Part shown: piece after piece, positions 43,457 to 53,128 of the stretch
Layout of the letters: every line of letters begins with the position of its first letter
Numbering within the stretch: the first letter of the stretch is position 1
NCBI GenBank assembly: GCA_021732995.1
Contig: JAKFWA010000022.1
Location: forward strand, 124,001 to 188,000
Direction: 5' to 3'
Source: Planctomycetaceae bacterium
GTDB taxonomy: Bacteria > Planctomycetota > Planctomycetia > Planctomycetales > Planctomycetaceae
Length of the DNA: 64,000 nt
The notes under the pieces: generated by a model
What the model was told of the DNA's origin: nothing
Seen by the model: only the letters and a program-made list of their open reading frames with translations
Database searches by the model: none
Translations under genes and position numbers: made by a program

Positions 43457-44719
43457 TCAACCGATCAGCCGGTCGATTGGCTGTCCGGAACTTAGTTTGA
43501 TCGGGCGGCCAATCTGGGTGATGACCTCTTTCGAGTATTCGACACCCAGTACCTTCAGCAGGGTGGCATAGAGATCCTGCACCTGCAGTGGGTCCTTCGG
43601 ATCCTTGGTGCCATCGGGATCGGTCTCGCCAATGAGCTGGCCGCGGGTTAGGCCGCCACCACCGACCAGGCACGAGAACCATTTCGGCCAATGATCACGC
43701 CCGCCCAACGGATTGATACTTGGCGTGCGGCCGAACTCGCCGATCACCAGCACGACAGTCGACTGCAGCAGATCGCGTGACTTCAGGTCCTTCAGCAGAG
43801 TTCCTAAGGCCGGGTCAAGCGTCTCAGCCTGACTCGCTTGTCCTGAGTGGTTGTTGGCGTGCGAGTCCCAGCCGTTCAGCGTGACTTCGATCGCGCGAAC
43901 ACCGGTTTCCAGCAAGCGCCGTGCAACCAGGCAGCCGCGTCCGAAACGGTGATCGCCGTAAGCTGACTTCACCGCGTCTGGTTCATCAGCGATGTCGAAT
44001 GCCTTGAGTTGATCGGAACTCATCATCGTCAAGGCCCGCTGCACCGTCAGTTGATGCAGCGTGTTGTCCGTTTGAATCCTGCGGCCTTGTGCGAACGACT
44101 TCGACACAACCTCGAGACCTCTCACGCGCCGCTGCTGGCGTTCGCCATCTCCAACAAACGACTTCATGTTGTGTAGATGTCGCCCCGGATCGAAGACTCG
44201 AAAGGCGTCAAAGGCGTCGCCGAGAAAACCGCCGCGAGCGGGAAATTGGCCATCGGCCAGCGAGACATGCGGCGGGATCTCCAGCCCATCCGCAGGCAGT
44301 TCGTGCGTGACGATGGCTCCCAGCGAGGGGTAGGTGAGGATCGGATCGGGGCGATAACCCGTCTTCATGAACGTCGCGCCGCGTTCGTGATCGCCTTCTT
44401 TGGTGCTGAGCGAACGAATGACGTTCAGCTCACCAAGTTGTTCTGCGACTTGCGGATAGAACGACGCGATGTCACAGCCGGACAGAGTTGTCTTGATCGC
44501 CTGAGTTTCCCCGCCTGTCTTCGAGTTCGGATGCGGATCCCACGTCTCTAACTGGGATGCGCCACCGGCTAGAAAGACGACCAGCAAGGACTTGTGGCGT
44601 TGCTTGCCACGTTCGTTTGCGGCTCGTGTTTCCAGCGCAGGAAGTGCAAACGACAGTCCCAATCCGGCCGCTAATTGCAGAGCGTCGCGGCGAGTTAGCA
44701 GCTTGGAAGCACTCATCAT
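43457..44719 (-). CDS. Second DUF1501 protein with Tat signal
   Basis: 420 residues; ATG 44719 or 44716 after AAGGG. Twin-arginine signal LLTRRDALQLAAGLGLSFAL. Family landmarks: LLVVFLAGGASQLETWDPHP, VIRSLSTKEGDHERGATFMK, EVTLNGWDSHANNHSGQA, VIGEFGRTPSINPLGGRDHW, VGGGGLTRGQLIGETD. It belongs to a different DUF1501 subgroup from the neighbour (G-x-S-Q-L-E-T-W-D-P-H opening; GYRP motif), so the pair is not a recent duplication. Convergent with it, with a palindrome between. Confidence 0.9.
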   Translation of the reverse strand: MMSASKLLTRRDALQLAAGLGLSFALPALETRAANERGKQRHKSLLVVFLAGGASQLETWDPHPNSKTGGETQAIKTTLSGCDIASFYPQVAEQLGELNVIRSLSTKEGDHERGATFMKTGYRPDPILTYPSLGAIVTHELPADGLEIPPHVSLADGQFPARGGFLGDAFDAFRVFDPGRHLHNMKSFVGDGERQQRRVRGLEVVSKSFAQGRRIQTDNTLHQLTVQRALTMMSSDQLKAFDIADEPDAVKSAYGDHRFGRGCLVARRLLETGVRAIEVTLNGWDSHANNHSGQASQAETLDPALGTLLKDLKSRDLLQSTVVLVIGEFGRTPSINPLGGRDHWPKWFSCLVGGGGLTRGQLIGETDPDGTKDPKDPLQVQDLYATLLKVLGVEYSKEVITQIGRPIKLSSGQPIDRLIG

Positions 44720-44881
44720 CAAACCCTTGGGGCGAAGAATTCGAGGCGTATCGAGCGGACTGGTTACTCAACTCTATAAGAGCAATACCTCGGCTGCAGA
44801 GAAAAAGATTCAACCTGGCACGCGTCCTCTGATTCCCGCAGGAAATTGCGGATCGGTGGAGCCGGACAAGTCGTTTGCTGA

Positions 44882-46393
44882 TCAACGGGGGGATTCAGGT
44901 ACCGCCGTCGCCGCGTACATGTTTGGCTCAGGCGGTCGGAATAGACCCACGTGATTATACGGACGCAACGACTGCTCACACTGCCGTTCGAAGTCCGTCT
45001 CGGATGCCGTTTCAATGAGTGCATGCAGCGTCTTAACAGTCTCCCGAAACCCGGAGTCGTCAGCCAGAAATAACGCGGACGTGCCGTCGAGCGACTGGAC
45101 TTGGCGGCGTTCCCAGGTTGTCACGGCAGCAAAATAGGTCATGGCGTACGCGGCGAATTTCCGGAAGCTGCCCTGCCGAATTGCTCGATATGCGCCGCTG
45201 ACAATGAGATCGACCAACCGTAACTCGGTGAGCGTTTGCTCTTCATAACGCTTCAGCAGATCAACTCGCTGTCTCTGGTCATCTCGACAGAGCAGAGCCG
45301 TTGTAATGCGATCAACACCAGCGAGCGACATCGCGATGCCGGTACTGTGCAGCGGATCGATGAAACCTGCGGTATGGGGCATCAAGGCCCAGTTTCTGCC
45401 TGCAAGTTCGGGCACGTAGCGCTGCAGCCGCGGAGTGCGTTTTAGGCCGATTGATTCGAGTCGCTCCGCTTTCGCGATCGCGGCGTTGAGTTGCGGGTAC
45501 TTTGCCAGGATGCGCGACCACTCGGCTTCGACGGGTTCATCGGTCAGGGGAAATCGCTCGGCATCCAGCACGAAGCCGACGCTCGTGACGTCGTTGCGAA
45601 ATCGAATCCACCACATCCAGCCTTCGTCCAGAACATGGTGTAGCGTTGCGTCATCACATCGAAACGGGTGGCGCGCCGAAGCCAGCGGCTGCGACTCTTC
45701 AATGATGTCCTGCCAGCGCGGCAAGCCCGCGAAATGACCGAAGAGGGACCTCGAGCGAGTCTGCAACTGCGACGCATCGGCAGCCAGTTGCAGATGTTTG
45801 ACGAGCAGTTCTGTCGAACCAGTTGCGTCGATCAGAAACGCGGCGCGAATCTTCAAGTCGGTTTCTCGCGACCGTCCGCGAAAGTCCCAGCCGGTTGGCT
45901 GTTCCAGAAGTTCCAGGGCAGTGTCCTCATAACACTGCACTCCGGCTTTCCGAGCTTGCTCAAACAAGAACCCGTCAATGTCACTCCGCAACCACTGAGT
46001 GTCGGAAGTCTCATCGCTCGCGCTGGCCGCGACCATCAGTTCGTTGGCGTGGTCTGCTCTTGGAACAAACGCACGACCTGCCGACTGAGCCACATAGCCA
46101 AAGCCGCGTTTCAATCCGCAGACCAGTTCGGGATAGGTGCTTGTCCACGGGCCAAACTTGCAGAACGGTAACAGCCAGTCGAGTTGATGCTTGAGGGCCA
46201 GGTCACGCAGCAGGAGGTTGGATGTGGGTGTTGATGATTCGCCGACCGCAAAACGCGGATGATGAGTACGGTCCAACAGTGCCGTGCGAAAACCGTGCTG
46301 CTGCAAAATGGTGGCGGTCAGGCTTCCAGAGAAGCCGCTGCCAACCACCAGAACATCCACTTCAAGTTCGATTTGCTGACGATCGGCGGACAC
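44882..46393 (-). CDS. FAD-dependent halogenase-like oxidoreductase
   Basis: 503 residues from GTG 46393. The N-terminal dinucleotide motif is VLVVGSGFSGSLTATILQQH, followed by a VGESSTPTSN motif as in flavin-dependent halogenases and geranylgeranyl-reductase relatives. The halogenase tryptophan motif WxWxI is present in a changed form, GWMWWIRF (the Pro after Ile is Arg). A FAD ATG motif (LIDATGS) and AGFIDPLHSTGIAMSLAGVD follow, which place FAD with the C-terminal helical domain. Probably oxygenates or halogenates an unknown substrate, or reduces a prenyl chain. It follows a LutB-like gene in the same direction (53 nt); no biosynthetic cluster is evident. Confidence 0.75.
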   Translation of the reverse strand: MSADRQQIELEVDVLVVGSGFSGSLTATILQQHGFRTALLDRTHHPRFAVGESSTPTSNLLLRDLALKHQLDWLLPFCKFGPWTSTYPELVCGLKRGFGYVAQSAGRAFVPRADHANELMVAASASDETSDTQWLRSDIDGFLFEQARKAGVQCYEDTALELLEQPTGWDFRGRSRETDLKIRAAFLIDATGSTELLVKHLQLAADASQLQTRSRSLFGHFAGLPRWQDIIEESQPLASARHPFRCDDATLHHVLDEGWMWWIRFRNDVTSVGFVLDAERFPLTDEPVEAEWSRILAKYPQLNAAIAKAERLESIGLKRTPRLQRYVPELAGRNWALMPHTAGFIDPLHSTGIAMSLAGVDRITTALLCRDDQRQRVDLLKRYEEQTLTELRLVDLIVSGAYRAIRQGSFRKFAAYAMTYFAAVTTWERRQVQSLDGTSALFLADDSGFRETVKTLHALIETASETDFERQCEQSLRPYNHVGLFRPPEPNMYAATAVPESPR

Positions 46394-46446
46394 CGGAATT
46401 CGTTTCCCAGAGAATCAACGCACGTCCAACAACGCTGCGGACTCGC

Positions 46447-47835
46447 CTAACGCCGCTTCTTTTGCTTTTGCCGCCGGGCGAATGCTTCCCGGAAGCTCTG
46501 CTTCGGAAACTGCGGCAGTTCTCGCTGGCGTCCCCAGACATTCAACGGATTGTAGAGCATGAACCTCGGCAACCACGGCACGACGGTGCGGGCGATCTTG
46601 CCCGCCAGGCGATACAGCCACGGGGTCTGGAATACGAGCGAGCCCGCGATCATCGACAGTCGCTTGGTCATGGGCACCAGCCCGCGCACCGCGATCTCTT
46701 TGCGCCATGTCAGCAGTTGATGATGCAGGTCGATCTTTACGGGACACACGTCGGTGCACGACCCGCATAGACTGCATGCGAACGGCAAACTATGAAACTG
46801 CTCGGCATTTCGAGACGGAGCGAGAATCGAACCGATCGGTCCGGGAATCGTGGTCTGATAGCTGTGCCCGCCGCTGCGGCGATACACCGGGCACGTATTC
46901 ATGCAGGCCCCGCAACGGATGCAGTTCAACGAACGTCGGAACTCATCGTTGCCGAGAATGTCGGTGCGACCGTTGTCGACGAGCACAATATGCAGTTCGC
47001 CATCAGGTCGAGGTCCATGAAAGTGAGAGCTGTAAGTCGTGATTGGCTGACCCGTCGCCGATCGCGCCAGCAGCCGCAGAAAGACACCGAGATGTTCGGC
47101 TTTGGGAATGAGCTTCTCGATGCCCATGCAGGCGATATGCAGTTTGGGCAGTGAGACTCCCAGGTCCGCGTTGCCTTCATTCGTGCAGACGACGAAGCCG
47201 CCAGTCTCGGCGATGGCGAAGTTCACGCCGGTGATGCCGGCATCCGCTTCCAGAAACTTCTGTCGCAAAGCGTGCCGAGCGGCTTCGGCCAGATACGTCG
47301 GATCGGTCGCTCCCTTTTGAGTGCCTAGCACGTTGTGGAACAGCTCACCGACTTCTTCTTTCTTGATGTGAATGGCCGGCATCACAATATGGCTGGGCGG
47401 CTCGTTGCGCAGTTGCACGAGCCATTCGCCCAGATCCGTGTCCGTTACCTCAATGCCGTGCCGTTCCAGGTATGGATTGAGATGACACTCCTCAGTCAGC
47501 ATCGACTTGCTTTTGACGAGCTTCTTCACGCCATGCTTTTGCAGCAGGCCCAGCACGATCTCGTTGTGCTCGGATGCGTTGCGTGCCCAATGCACGATGG
47601 CCCCCAGCTTTGTCGCGTTGGCTTCAAACTGCTCCAGCAAATCGGCAAGGTGTGACACCGTATGGGCTTTAATGGCGCCCGCGGTTTCCCGGAGCGTTTC
47701 CCACTCGGGCAGGCTGCGCGCCTGCCGGTCACGTTTCTCGCGAACAAACCACAGCGCCTTGTCGTGCCAGTGAGCACGTTCGTCGTTGGCCACAAACTCG
47801 GCGGCGGTAACAGGATGATCGGCGATGGACTGCAC
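46447..47835 (-). CDS. LutB-like iron-sulfur protein (LUD domain + 2 [4Fe-4S])
   Basis: 462 residues from GTG 47835. The N-terminal about 300 residues form the LUD domain (AGAIKAHTVSHLADLLEQFE, then KHGVKKLVKSKSMLTEECHL, FAIAETGGFVVCTNEGNADL). Two ferredoxin motifs follow, CIRCGACMNTCP and CSLCGSCTDVCP, each for a [4Fe-4S] cluster. This matches LutB/YkgF of the LutABC L-lactate oxidation complex. LutA and LutC are not adjacent, so this may be a solitary paralogue. Linked to the halogenase-like flavoprotein, which could be a redox partner (inference). Confidence 0.9.
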   Translation of the reverse strand: MQSIADHPVTAAEFVANDERAHWHDKALWFVREKRDRQARSLPEWETLRETAGAIKAHTVSHLADLLEQFEANATKLGAIVHWARNASEHNEIVLGLLQKHGVKKLVKSKSMLTEECHLNPYLERHGIEVTDTDLGEWLVQLRNEPPSHIVMPAIHIKKEEVGELFHNVLGTQKGATDPTYLAEAARHALRQKFLEADAGITGVNFAIAETGGFVVCTNEGNADLGVSLPKLHIACMGIEKLIPKAEHLGVFLRLLARSATGQPITTYSSHFHGPRPDGELHIVLVDNGRTDILGNDEFRRSLNCIRCGACMNTCPVYRRSGGHSYQTTIPGPIGSILAPSRNAEQFHSLPFACSLCGSCTDVCPVKIDLHHQLLTWRKEIAVRGLVPMTKRLSMIAGSLVFQTPWLYRLAGKIARTVVPWLPRFMLYNPLNVWGRQRELPQFPKQSFREAFARRQKQKKRR

Positions 47836-48026
47836 GTTGAGACTCGGATTCTAGGGCAACGATTCAAAGGTCTTTCTCACTGGTCCATGTTCGCCGAAGT
47901 GAGCGGGGGACTCAATCCACCGGCAAGTCGGCAGGAACGCGGCTCCTCCAGTTGGGAACACGCAGACACAATGGCTGGCGAGATCAGCGTCAGAACGAGT
48001 GAAGCCGCCGCATCCGAAGACGGCTC

Positions 48027-49136
48027 TCAAGCGAGATCCTCAAGCCACAGGCGAATTTCCATTTCGTATTCGCTCGCGAGATTGCCGGTGACGAGTTCTC
48101 GTTGAAACTCGGCGGCACCAAGCTGCAGGAAGTCTGCGGCGTCCTCGGACGGAAAACGCTTCAGCGGATTCGGCGACACGAGCACACGCAAAAGGCTCAT
48201 CAGAGATTCACTGGCGCCAATGTCAGCGGGAATGTACTCGGGCAAGTCGTCCGCGAAGCGGTGCTTCGCCCGCACCAGGTCCATGTAGGACTCAATGCCC
48301 GCAAACGGGGCTCGTCCGGACAGCATCTCAACCAGCACATAGCCCAGGCTGGCGAGATCCGAATACGGTGTCACAACTCCCTGATCGAGCACTTCGGGCG
48401 CCGCGTACTGTGGCGTAAACGGTCGCAGACCGCGCAGATCGTCCGACTCGCAGGCCGACCCGAGATCAATGATCTTGGAATGGCCGGTCTTCTTGAGCAT
48501 CACGTTCGCAGGCTTGATGTCGCCGTGAATGATGCCAGCCCGATGCACCGACGCCAGAGCAACGAGGCATTCGCGCGCGATCGCGATTGCGATGCCCGGC
48601 TTCAGCCGAGCTTTCGAGTGCCCTAGCGTCACCACCACATTGTTGAGGTACGTCCAACGCTCCGGAGTAACCTTCGAACGCAATTTGATGAGCGTTTCGG
48701 GCTGCAGGAGATAGTCGAGGTCGAAGCCGTCGACCCACTCCATCGCCATTACGCGAATACCATTGAAGTCGACGAAGTTATGGACGTCGATGAGGTGGTC
48801 CTGCTGGATCGTCGCCAGCTTCGCTGTGATCTGGGCAACCCGGCCCATGTCCTCCTGATAGGCCACGGCGTCCTTGTAACGGTCCGGCGAGAAGAACTTC
48901 AAAGACACCGGCATGCGGAGCCCTTCCGCTCCAACGCGGTCCGCCAGATAGACCACTCCCTGCCCGCCTGCGCCCAAACGGCGTCCCAGCTTGTACTCCA
49001 CGGGCCAACTGACGCTCTTCAAGTCTCGCAGGAACGCCAACTGCCCGTCGCCGACCTCCTGGCGCGCCGCCCCACCGTACATGACAGTCGACGCCATGAG
49101 TCGCGGGTTCGATTCTCGTTGGAAAGTTTCAGCCAT
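48027..49136 (-). CDS. Ser/Thr protein kinase-like protein with divergent motifs
   Basis: 369 residues from ATG 49136 (AAGGA 6 nt upstream). Kinase fold: GRRLGAGGQGVVYLADR (glycine loop, good), ATP-Lys in VSLKFF, catalytic loop IIHGDIKPANV (Arg of HRD is Gly), metal motif IIDLGSACE (DLG instead of DFG), then PQYAAPEV and a normal C-lobe (YSDLASLGYVLVEMLSGRAP). HGD-type kinases without the activation Arg are often active without activation-loop phosphorylation. No membrane helix; the N-terminal about 45 residues are disordered. A separate unit from the MATE gene, 238 nt away. Confidence 0.85.
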   Translation of the reverse strand: MAETFQRESNPRLMASTVMYGGAARQEVGDGQLAFLRDLKSVSWPVEYKLGRRLGAGGQGVVYLADRVGAEGLRMPVSLKFFSPDRYKDAVAYQEDMGRVAQITAKLATIQQDHLIDVHNFVDFNGIRVMAMEWVDGFDLDYLLQPETLIKLRSKVTPERWTYLNNVVVTLGHSKARLKPGIAIAIARECLVALASVHRAGIIHGDIKPANVMLKKTGHSKIIDLGSACESDDLRGLRPFTPQYAAPEVLDQGVVTPYSDLASLGYVLVEMLSGRAPFAGIESYMDLVRAKHRFADDLPEYIPADIGASESLMSLLRVLVSPNPLKRFPSEDAADFLQLGAAEFQRELVTGNLASEYEMEIRLWLEDLA

Positions 49137-49374
49137 GTCATCCTTGAAAAAGATCATGCAGCCGCGCGTCATCAGACGGGGACGTTCAACGGCTCAGCCG
49201 TCGCATCACCTGCTGGTTTCAGTTGGAATTGCAATAGCGAGAGGCCCACAGCACGTACATAGCTTAGGTTCACCATGTGGGGTGAGCCAAATGAGGTGTC
49301 TCCCGCAGCGATCAATCCCCTAAGGATATCGGTGCCGGTCAAAAAACCAACGCTCGACATCAACGCATCAACGG

Positions 49375-50745
49375 TTACTTGCCGATCACGCTCATGGATT
49401 TCCAGTGGCCCGCCATGAAGCGGGCCATGAAACCCAACCCCAAGACCACCGCGTAAACGGTGCAGGCAGACCAACTTCCAAGCAGACTGCCGCGTTGAAA
49501 ATACAGCATCAACGCGGTCGGAATCACCATCAGAACCCAACTGCTGCCCAGCGACCAGAACAGGGCGAAACGCGTGTCACCGGCTCCGCGCACGGCAGAT
49601 CCGAACACAATGCCCATCGCGTCAAAGAAGCTGTAGATCGCCACAAACCGCAGCAGCGTGGTGACCTGATCGCGCATCAGGGTGATCCGATCCTCGGCGT
49701 ACATTCCCAGAAACAGGTCCGGCATCAGCAGGTAGGCGGCGGCGAAAACCAGCATGTACGAACCACCGAGCGCGAACGCTTTCCAGGTTGTCCTGACGGC
49801 CAGCTCAGGCTGCTGCTCACCGATGCGATTGCCGACCAGCGTTGAAACGGCGATGCCCAATCCCAGCATCGGAATGAAGGCCATCGCGTTGAGGTTGAAC
49901 GTCAGGTTCGTCGCCGCCAGTTCGGCTTTTCCCAATCGACCAACCAACAACATAAAGACGGCGAAGCTCGCCACATCAGCGAACAAGTGCAATCCGGCTG
50001 GTAGTCCAAACTTGATAAATCGCCCGCATAGCTGTTTGTCGAAGCCACGATTCCGCCAGGTTCCGTATTGTCGCTGCATCGCGGGGCGAAACATCAGACA
50101 GGCATACAACAGCACCGAGACCATGCTGCCCAGCACCGTCGCGATACCGGCGCCGCGGATACCCATTTCCGGAAACGGTCCGTTACCGAAGATTAAATAG
50201 TAGTCGAACACGATATTGGTCAGGGCCGCGGCCAGATTGACCAGCATCAACACAGCCGTCTGTCCGCGCCCGCTGAAGAAGCATGACAGCGAAACGGCCA
50301 GGATCTGCGGTATCGAGCCGAACGCCAGCACGCGAAAGTACTCGACTTCGTGCGGAATCACGGTCGAATCGTGTCCGATGAACTGGAAGATCGGTTCCGC
50401 GAAGAAGCCAGCCAGCATCAGGAAGGCACCGAACCCGACCGCCAGATACGCCGCCTGCCACACCGACGCTGAGACCCGATCCGGCTGCTTCGCTCCCTCG
50501 AACTGGGCGACGAAGGTATTGGCGTACTGGCAGGTACCGAACACGATGCTGATCAGGGTCCAGCTCAACATGCCGGCCGGCAGCACGGCCGCCAGAGTTT
50601 CCTCCGAATAGTCCGTGAGAAACCGGCGGTTGATGACAACGGCTACAGTTTGAGAACTTGAACTGGCGATCATTGGCAGGGCCACCACGAGCAGTTCTCG
50701 GAGTGTTCCAGCACGGGAGTTCGAATGGTCGGCGGGAGAAGTCAT
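49375..50745 (-). CDS. MATE-family multidrug/metabolite efflux transporter
   Basis: 456 residues, twelve helices. N-terminal ELLVVALPMIASSSSQTVAV is the usual MATE start; an internal repeat follows at about 245 (FIKFGLPAGLHLFADVASFA, the second half). Motifs AAVLPAGMLSWTLISIVFGT, FGSIPQILAVSLSCFFSGRG, GMGI-like MGIRGAGIATVLGSM and GIVFGSAVRGAGDTRFAL match Na+ or H+-coupled exporters (NorM-like). Substrate unknown. No regulator adjacent. Confidence 0.93.
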   Translation of the reverse strand: MTSPADHSNSRAGTLRELLVVALPMIASSSSQTVAVVINRRFLTDYSEETLAAVLPAGMLSWTLISIVFGTCQYANTFVAQFEGAKQPDRVSASVWQAAYLAVGFGAFLMLAGFFAEPIFQFIGHDSTVIPHEVEYFRVLAFGSIPQILAVSLSCFFSGRGQTAVLMLVNLAAALTNIVFDYYLIFGNGPFPEMGIRGAGIATVLGSMVSVLLYACLMFRPAMQRQYGTWRNRGFDKQLCGRFIKFGLPAGLHLFADVASFAVFMLLVGRLGKAELAATNLTFNLNAMAFIPMLGLGIAVSTLVGNRIGEQQPELAVRTTWKAFALGGSYMLVFAAAYLLMPDLFLGMYAEDRITLMRDQVTTLLRFVAIYSFFDAMGIVFGSAVRGAGDTRFALFWSLGSSWVLMVIPTALMLYFQRGSLLGSWSACTVYAVVLGLGFMARFMAGHWKSMSVIGK

Positions 50746-51261
50746 AAGGCTCGATCGGCGAGAGACATGTCGGCATGCGTTAAGACAGGTTCAGCAGGTC
50801 GGAGGTTCTCTGGAGCGGGTAAGGGTAGCCGCTGACAGTCTTTAGTGCGTGCCTGAGCCGACTCTGAATTCACGGAACGCACATGCGCCTGCGGCCCGTT
50901 TGCGGCAAATACCCCGTGCCGCGAGATGATTGCCCTAAAGCTGCCTAAACTGACTCAACTTCCAAGCCTCGCATCAGTCTGCTTGAAGTTTTCGACCGAT
51001 AGTTCCTGTGATGGCACACACCCTCATTGGCGAGAGCCTTTCGGGTTTGGCCTGATGCCCCGAGGAATGGATGTCTCGGACAGACAACCGCATTGAAGAA
51101 ACAACATTCCGAGGCCCCAGGGAACCACCGCTGGCCGCGAGTTGCTTGCTGATGGAGCAAGCGTCTCTGCCTTCATTCCGCACCGCTGCCAGGCGGAGGT
51201 GTTCGGAGGTTCCAGAGGACCATAGGGCAACTTCAGGTCACTCGAGGAAAGGTCGCTTGCT
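50746..51261. other. Non-coding leader region of the flagellin gene
   Basis: About 515 nt with no credible gene. A hairpin GCGGCA/TGCCGC lies at 50902-50922. A clear Shine-Dalgarno (AGGAAAGG) precedes the flagellin start. I looked for sigma-28 (TAAA-N15-GCCGATAA) and sigma-54 boxes; only partial matches were found, so the promoter is unassigned. Confidence 0.4.
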
Positions 51262-53040
51262 ATGACGCGTATCAACACGAACGTGCCCTCTCTGCGCGGG
51301 CTCCGGTATTTGAATGAAGCCTCGAAGGCACAGAACGTGACCCTCGAACGGCTCTCGACCGGTAGCAAGATCAATCGCGGTAAAGATGCTCCGGCCGGCA
51401 TCATCGCCGCGGAAGGCTTGCGATTGCAGATCACTTCGATCGAACAGTCGATCAAGAACAGCAATCGCGCCAGCAACGTGATTGCGACCGCAGACGGCTC
51501 GCTCGGTGAAATCAGCGGTCTGCTCAATCAGGTACGCGGCCTGATCCAGGAAGGCTTGAACAGCGGTGCGTTGTCCGACTCGGAAATCGACGCGAATCAG
51601 TCGCAGATTGACGCGGCTCTGGGCGCTATCAACCGCATCTCTCAGAACACGACCTTCAACGGCGACAAGCTGATTGACGGTTCCAAAGCCTTCACCACGC
51701 AACTCTCGGCGGCGGACTCCGCGGAACTCAGTGACTTCCAGGTCAACGAAGTGTTCTTCGGGCAGAACAGTTCGGTCGCGATCAACACCGACATCGTTGC
51801 CGCAGCTTCCCAGGGAACGCTGACCTACGCGGCGGGTGCTCCAATCGACAACGTCACGCTGGAAGTTGCGGGTAAGTCAGGAAGCCAGGTGCTCTTCTTC
51901 GACAACAACGCCACCATCGCCGACATCGCTGCAGCCGTTAATTCCGCCTCGGACGCGACAGGCGTGACGGCGACCGTCACCACCGCCGCTGTCCTCGGTA
52001 CCGCGACCATCGCCAGTGCCGCGACCACGGATACATTGACCGTCACCGAAAAGCGTGCGACGAGTGATAACATCAGCGTGAACCTGATCAACAGCGCTGG
52101 CAGCGTAGCGGCCACATCGGTAACCGCGGTCACAGGAATTGGAACCGGAACTGTCACGATCGACGTCACGTTGTCGGACGACGGCACCAACAGCACCGCG
52201 ACCGCTCAGAACATCATCGACGCCCTCAACAACAACGCAGTATCCAGCCGTCTGGTTTCCGCGACAACGACCGGCAACACAGACACCTTCGCCGCTGGAA
52301 CCACCGCCGTCACAACGAGCAAGAACGTCGGTTTGCTGACCTTCAAGAGCAGTGAGTACGGGTCCGAGTCGTTCGTTGAGTTCAAGGTTCTCAGTGGTGC
52401 CTTCGCCACGAAGGATCTGGCTGCAGCAGATGTCAGCCGTGATGTGGGTTCCGACATTATCGCGACAATCAACGGCACGACAGCGGTCGGTCTGGGTCTG
52501 AAAGCTTCGGTGAAAACCGCAACTCTGGATGCTTCCCTGACATTCTCGGCGACGGCCAACGTGGCTGGCACGACCAATGTGATCAACATCACCGGTGGTG
52601 GTTCGCTGTTCCAGATCGCTGACCAGGTCACAGCCAACGGCCAGATCAACCTCGGTATCGAAGCCGTTAACACCGCTCGTCTGGGTGGTGTGACCGGTAA
52701 GCTGTACGAACTGGGTTCGGGCGGTGGTAAGAGCCTGCGAGACGTCGGCGGCACGGTTAACGGTGCCGATCTGGTGAAGATCGTCGATGAATCGCTCGCC
52801 CGCGTTTCGACTCTGCGAGGCCGTCTGGGTGCTATCCAGAAGAACGTCATCGACACCAACGTGTCCGCTCTGGGTGTGGCTCTCGAAAACCTGACGGACG
52901 CTCGCAGCGATATCACCGATACGGACTTCGCGGCTGAATCCGCTCAGCTCACGAAGACCCAGATTCTGGCCCAGGCCAGCATCTCGGTGCTCTCGATTGC
53001 GAATCAGAATCCTCAGCAGGTCCTCGCGCTGCTCCGCTAA
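51262..53040 (+). CDS. fliC: Flagellin
   Basis: 592 residues from ATG 51262 with AGGAAAGG about 9 nt upstream. The N-terminal D0/D1 region is classical: RINTNVPSLRGLRYLNEASK, then LERLSTGSKINRGKDAPAGI, NSNRASNVIATADGSLGEIS. The C-terminal D1/D0 is also intact (NLTDARSDITDTDFAAESAQ, KTQILAQASISVLSIANQNP, ending QQVLALLR). The central about 350 residues are Thr/Ala/Ser/Val-rich beta-type variable domain (TVTTAAVLGTATIASAATTD), exposed on the filament. No other flagellar genes are near. A strong terminator follows, so it is transcribed alone. Confidence 0.97.
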   Translation: MTRINTNVPSLRGLRYLNEASKAQNVTLERLSTGSKINRGKDAPAGIIAAEGLRLQITSIEQSIKNSNRASNVIATADGSLGEISGLLNQVRGLIQEGLNSGALSDSEIDANQSQIDAALGAINRISQNTTFNGDKLIDGSKAFTTQLSAADSAELSDFQVNEVFFGQNSSVAINTDIVAAASQGTLTYAAGAPIDNVTLEVAGKSGSQVLFFDNNATIADIAAAVNSASDATGVTATVTTAAVLGTATIASAATTDTLTVTEKRATSDNISVNLINSAGSVAATSVTAVTGIGTGTVTIDVTLSDDGTNSTATAQNIIDALNNNAVSSRLVSATTTGNTDTFAAGTTAVTTSKNVGLLTFKSSEYGSESFVEFKVLSGAFATKDLAAADVSRDVGSDIIATINGTTAVGLGLKASVKTATLDASLTFSATANVAGTTNVINITGGGSLFQIADQVTANGQINLGIEAVNTARLGGVTGKLYELGSGGGKSLRDVGGTVNGADLVKIVDESLARVSTLRGRLGAIQKNVIDTNVSALGVALENLTDARSDITDTDFAAESAQLTKTQILAQASISVLSIANQNPQQVLALLR

Positions 53041-53072
53041 ACCCGGAGTGATGTGAGAAGCAGATAGACCAG

Positions 53073-53110
53073 CAGCGATGTCTCGCTTGAGACATCGCTG
53101 TTGGCGTTTT
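53073..53110 (+). terminator. Flagellin terminator
   Basis: Perfect 12-bp arms CAGCGATGTCTC (53073-53084) and GAGACATCGCTG (53089-53100), loop GCTT, then TTGGCGTTTT, 33 nt after the flagellin stop. A textbook intrinsic terminator shape with a slightly broken T tail. Confidence 0.85.
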
Positions 53111-53128
53111 AATGGGCCAGCTCGGTGA

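Noticed and set aside
50918-50936. Sigma-54 like TGCCGCG...TTGCCC upstream of flagellin
   Set aside because: The invariant GG is missing and the spacing between the two dinucleotides is 12 instead of 10.
50993-51001. Sigma-28 like GACCGATAG upstream of flagellin
   Set aside because: No TAAA box at the right 15-nt spacing; a chance match cannot be excluded.
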